16,890 nt of DNA, taken from the NCBI GenBank assembly GCA_002480565.1, contig DLCK01000054.1, positions 1 through 16,890 of the forward strand, written 5' to 3'. A program made the translations under genes and the position numbers. Shown here piece by piece: positions 14,520 to 16,890 of the stretch. Position 1 is the first letter of the stretch. Every line of letters starts with the position of its first letter. Under the pieces are notes generated by a model that was given only the letters and a program-made list of their open reading frames with translations, searched no databases and was not told the DNA's origin. The stretch is from Phycisphaerales bacterium UBA7800. Lineage in GTDB: Bacteria; Planctomycetota; Phycisphaerae; Phycisphaerales; Phycisphaeraceae.

Positions 14520-15248
14520 GTGTCGGACCCAATTACATCAACCAATATCACTTGCAATGATGCTTCAGCTGATGTCGCAGCGGCCCCGCCGACGGTTCCT
14601 CCGCCGCGCGATCCACGTGCACAGTATGTTGCGCCGGTTCTTAAGACGCGTCCGATCTGGTATCGCGCTCTGGGGACAATGCTGTTAATGGTAGGTTTGG
14701 TGGAGTTGTTGCAGAGTTCGTATGTCATCATCAATGTGATCCAACATCGTGCGATTGATCTTGATGCGACTCATTCGGAAGTGACGGACGTTATTGAGTT
14801 GCTGGGATTTGCAGGTTTTACTCAGCATGTTGACCGACTTGCTAGCAGGTCGTATTACTACTTGATCCTACCGATTCTCTTAAGCCTGTGGTGTCTGGCC
14901 GTGACACAACTCGTTCAGGGATTCGGTCTATTGTGCCGTAAACAATGGGTCATTCGTTGGTTGGTTTATTGGTCACTGGCTGGTTTGGTGATTCACTTGG
15001 TGGATATAGTGACGATGACGAATGTGATAAATTCGAGTAGGTATTTATGGGATGAACATGTTGTTTTGATGCCCAATATGTTGTTGCGGATATGCGTGTT
15101 GATGATGTATGCGCCGGGTTTGATAGATATTCACAGTGATGTTGTCTGGTCTATCATGGGATTTATTGATCAGGCTTGGCCGCAGTTGATCGTGCTTGGG
15201 ATGTTGTGCAGACCGTCGATTCGCAAGGCGATTAAGAGTTGGTCGTAG
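14520..15248 (+). CDS. Unrecognised membrane protein with proline-rich N-terminus
   Basis: I do not recognise this protein. From the GTG at 14520 it has 242 residues: a polar, Ala/Pro-rich leader of about 45 residues (AAPPTVPPPRDPRA), then hydrophobic segments at about 51-75, 112-137, 145-167, 185-203 and 207-230, with a basic C-terminal end. The GTG is preceded by GGGGGA at good spacing. An in-frame ATG at 14463, just after the permease stop, would add MNYGIYVSLSILFRITGEI and has no Shine-Dalgarno sequence, so the start is uncertain. Short spacing to the permease and to the following zinc-ribbon gene suggests one transcription unit. Confidence 0.75.
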   Translation: MSDPITSTNITCNDASADVAAAPPTVPPPRDPRAQYVAPVLKTRPIWYRALGTMLLMVGLVELLQSSYVIINVIQHRAIDLDATHSEVTDVIELLGFAGFTQHVDRLASRSYYYLILPILLSLWCLAVTQLVQGFGLLCRKQWVIRWLVYWSLAGLVIHLVDIVTMTNVINSSRYLWDEHVVLMPNMLLRICVLMMYAPGLIDIHSDVVWSIMGFIDQAWPQLIVLGMLCRPSIRKAIKSWS

Positions 15249-15272
15249 GTCACATGTTCAAGGAAATGACAG

Positions 15273-16890
15273 ATGCAGTGTAAGCAATGTGGCTATCGAC
15301 TTTGGAATATCCAATCGCGTCAGTGTCCTGAGTGTGGTCAGGCGTTTGTGCCTTCGGACTTTGAGCTTGTGCCTGGGAGTGTTGCATTTTGTTGCCCTCA
15401 TTGCGATCAGACTTACTTCGGTACTGATGAACACGGGCACCTAGTACCCCGCGGATTTGATTGCATTAAATGTACTGAGCATATTGACATGGATCAGATG
15501 GTTCTGCGGCCTGCAGAGGGGTACAAGGAGCAGCAGACTCAGCAGACAGAAAATCCGTGGGTCGCCAGAGACAAACGCAAGAGCACATTTGCTACATGGC
15601 TTCGTGCTTGTGGCCGGGCGATGTTTAATCCTTCAGCGATGGTGGTCCACGGTGATCGTGATCGAAGTTTCAAGGCAGCGTTGGGTTTTTTAATCTTTCA
15701 CAATCTCATGACGCTGCTACTGGGGATCGGCGTGTTGGTGGTGATTATAACGATGATCGACGCTTCATCCCGTGGAGTGGATGTGATCGTTAAAATACTT
15801 ACCTCTTTGGGCATGGTGATCGGTGGGAGTATATGTGGCATTTTATTTGTGGTGCTCATCTGGACAGCAATCACGCATGGCATATTATGTCTGCTGGGAA
15901 AACCTTCTGGACGTTTTACCGACACGTTTGAATGTCTGAGTTTCGCGAGTGGGGCAGCGGTCTTGTCCGCGATTCCATTTTGCGGTATTTACGGTCTTAC
16001 GTGGGTGGGGGCGATCTGGTGGCCCATCAGTGCAGGGATCATGCTTGCCAAGCGACATCAGATGAAAACACTGCGTACGATGCTTGCAGTGTGGGGCTTG
16101 CCGTTGATCCTGATAATCGCCTTGGGAGGCGCTATCGGTTACGGCATCTATATCTCAAGACAAAACATGGTCAACATTATGGCAACCCGAGCATCGTGTG
16201 CGATCATCGGTCCAAAGATTCTTCAACAAGTTAATGATGATCAAACCATCGGACCAAGACATGTGGGTATCTACATGGTTGATACCTCCATGCTCGGTCT
16301 TGAATTCCAAATCAATGACGTGAGTCTCGATAACTGGCATGGCGGGTTCCAAGAAGGTTTCAACGAACTGAGTTCCGTTTTTAATCAAGAGACAAAGGAC
16401 ATCAAACACGCACATCAGAAGCAACTGCGTGCTGCGATCGAAGCCTTGCCACCGCAGGAGGGGCCGGGTTATCGCTTCGGATCGATGCTCTTTGTCTACA
16501 ACAAGGTAACTATGGGAAAACTAGACCCGAATCTATGGTTGATAATCTATTGGCCGCGTCAGAGCAAACCTACCCAGCGACTGGTATACAAGGCGGACGG
16601 CACAGAAGAGCGGATGTCTACAGAGGAATTGTTAGAGAGACTTGAAGAACAGAATACGTTGCGAAGAAAACTGGCTTTGCCGGAGATTAAATCACTCGAT
16701 GAGATTCGGATCGTACCAATCCCCACGGTCTACACCTACGGTGATCATGACAAATATCCGGATCAGTGTAACCTTGCCAGCCAAATACTGGGCATTGAAC
16801 GTAATGATGGACAGATCGGGCCCGACCATGTATTGCAATTGATTGTGAATGAGACGCTATCCACAACTTTATTGTCCTTGCGATGGGTTT
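15273..16890 (+). CDS. Double zinc-ribbon, multi-pass membrane protein (partial, runs off the window)
   Basis: The frame is open from the ATG at 15273 to the window end (539 codons, no stop), so the C-terminus is missing. The N-terminus has two zinc-ribbon-like modules: Cys3-x2-Cys6 with Cys18-x2-Cys21, and Cys41-x2-Cys44 with Cys64-x2-Cys67. The stretch FCCPHCDQTYFGTDEHGHLVPRG is, from memory, typical of planctomycete (Phycisphaerae) proteins. A linker (about 80-130) leads to four hydrophobic segments at about 135-163, 176-208, 222-258 and 270-293, arranged somewhat like Yip1-family membrane domains. About 245 further residues, hydrophilic and without obvious motifs, follow and are probably extracytoplasmic. 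AAGGAA lies about eight bases before the start. Function unknown; the ribbons suggest protein contact or metal binding on the cytoplasmic side. Confidence 0.85.
   Translation, partial: MQCKQCGYRLWNIQSRQCPECGQAFVPSDFELVPGSVAFCCPHCDQTYFGTDEHGHLVPRGFDCIKCTEHIDMDQMVLRPAEGYKEQQTQQTENPWVARDKRKSTFATWLRACGRAMFNPSAMVVHGDRDRSFKAALGFLIFHNLMTLLLGIGVLVVIITMIDASSRGVDVIVKILTSLGMVIGGSICGILFVVLIWTAITHGILCLLGKPSGRFTDTFECLSFASGAAVLSAIPFCGIYGLTWVGAIWWPISAGIMLAKRHQMKTLRTMLAVWGLPLILIIALGGAIGYGIYISRQNMVNIMATRASCAIIGPKILQQVNDDQTIGPRHVGIYMVDTSMLGLEFQINDVSLDNWHGGFQEGFNELSSVFNQETKDIKHAHQKQLRAAIEALPPQEGPGYRFGSMLFVYNKVTMGKLDPNLWLIIYWPRQSKPTQRLVYKADGTEERMSTEELLERLEEQNTLRRKLALPEIKSLDEIRIVPIPTVYTYGDHDKYPDQCNLASQILGIERNDGQIGPDHVLQLIVNETLSTTLLSLRWV

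Overview
This window looks like a chromosomal segment from a PVC-group bacterium, most likely a planctomycete of the class Phycisphaerae. That placement is an inference from three things: the N-terminal double zinc ribbon of the last gene, the scattered single complex I genes, and the many short inverted repeats between genes (CACAGAG, CACGAAG and CGCCAAG types). No rRNA, tRNA, CRISPR array or transposase gene was found.

Layout. The left edge (1-49) is a run of 7-bp tandem repeats, followed by pheT on the + strand, whose product lacks the usual tRNA-binding domain. An inverted repeat separates it from a minus-strand block (2361-4131): nuoB, a stand-alone receiver protein just behind it, and then a DUF3313-like lipoprotein. 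After a divergent gap come four potassium-uptake genes on the + strand (4291-10005): a Ktr-type pair (ktrB-like channel, ktrA-like RCK protein) and a Trk-type pair (trkA, trkH overlapping by 4 bp). Next are nuoI (10237-10782), a frameshifted DUF7684-like gene lying between repeat arms, guaB (11523-13004), an APC-type amino-acid permease (13155-14456), an unrecognised membrane protein, and a zinc-ribbon membrane protein that runs off the right edge.

How the genes work together. KtrB/KtrA and TrkH/TrkA would give the cell two K+ uptake routes with separately encoded NAD- or nucleotide-binding gating subunits. NuoB carries the terminal N2 cluster of complex I and NuoI the N6a/N6b clusters, so they sit next to each other in the electron path although here they lie 6 kb apart on opposite strands. 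PheT and GuaB are housekeeping enzymes.

The most unusual feature is the repeat family. Five imperfect inverted-repeat pairs of three different core sequences share similar outer ends (close to TTTAACC...GGTTAAA) and always lie downstream of a stop codon. Four have empty or short loops. The fifth encloses about 550 bp holding an ORF broken by an apparent one-base deletion in a T-run, which gives it the look of a small mobile cassette.
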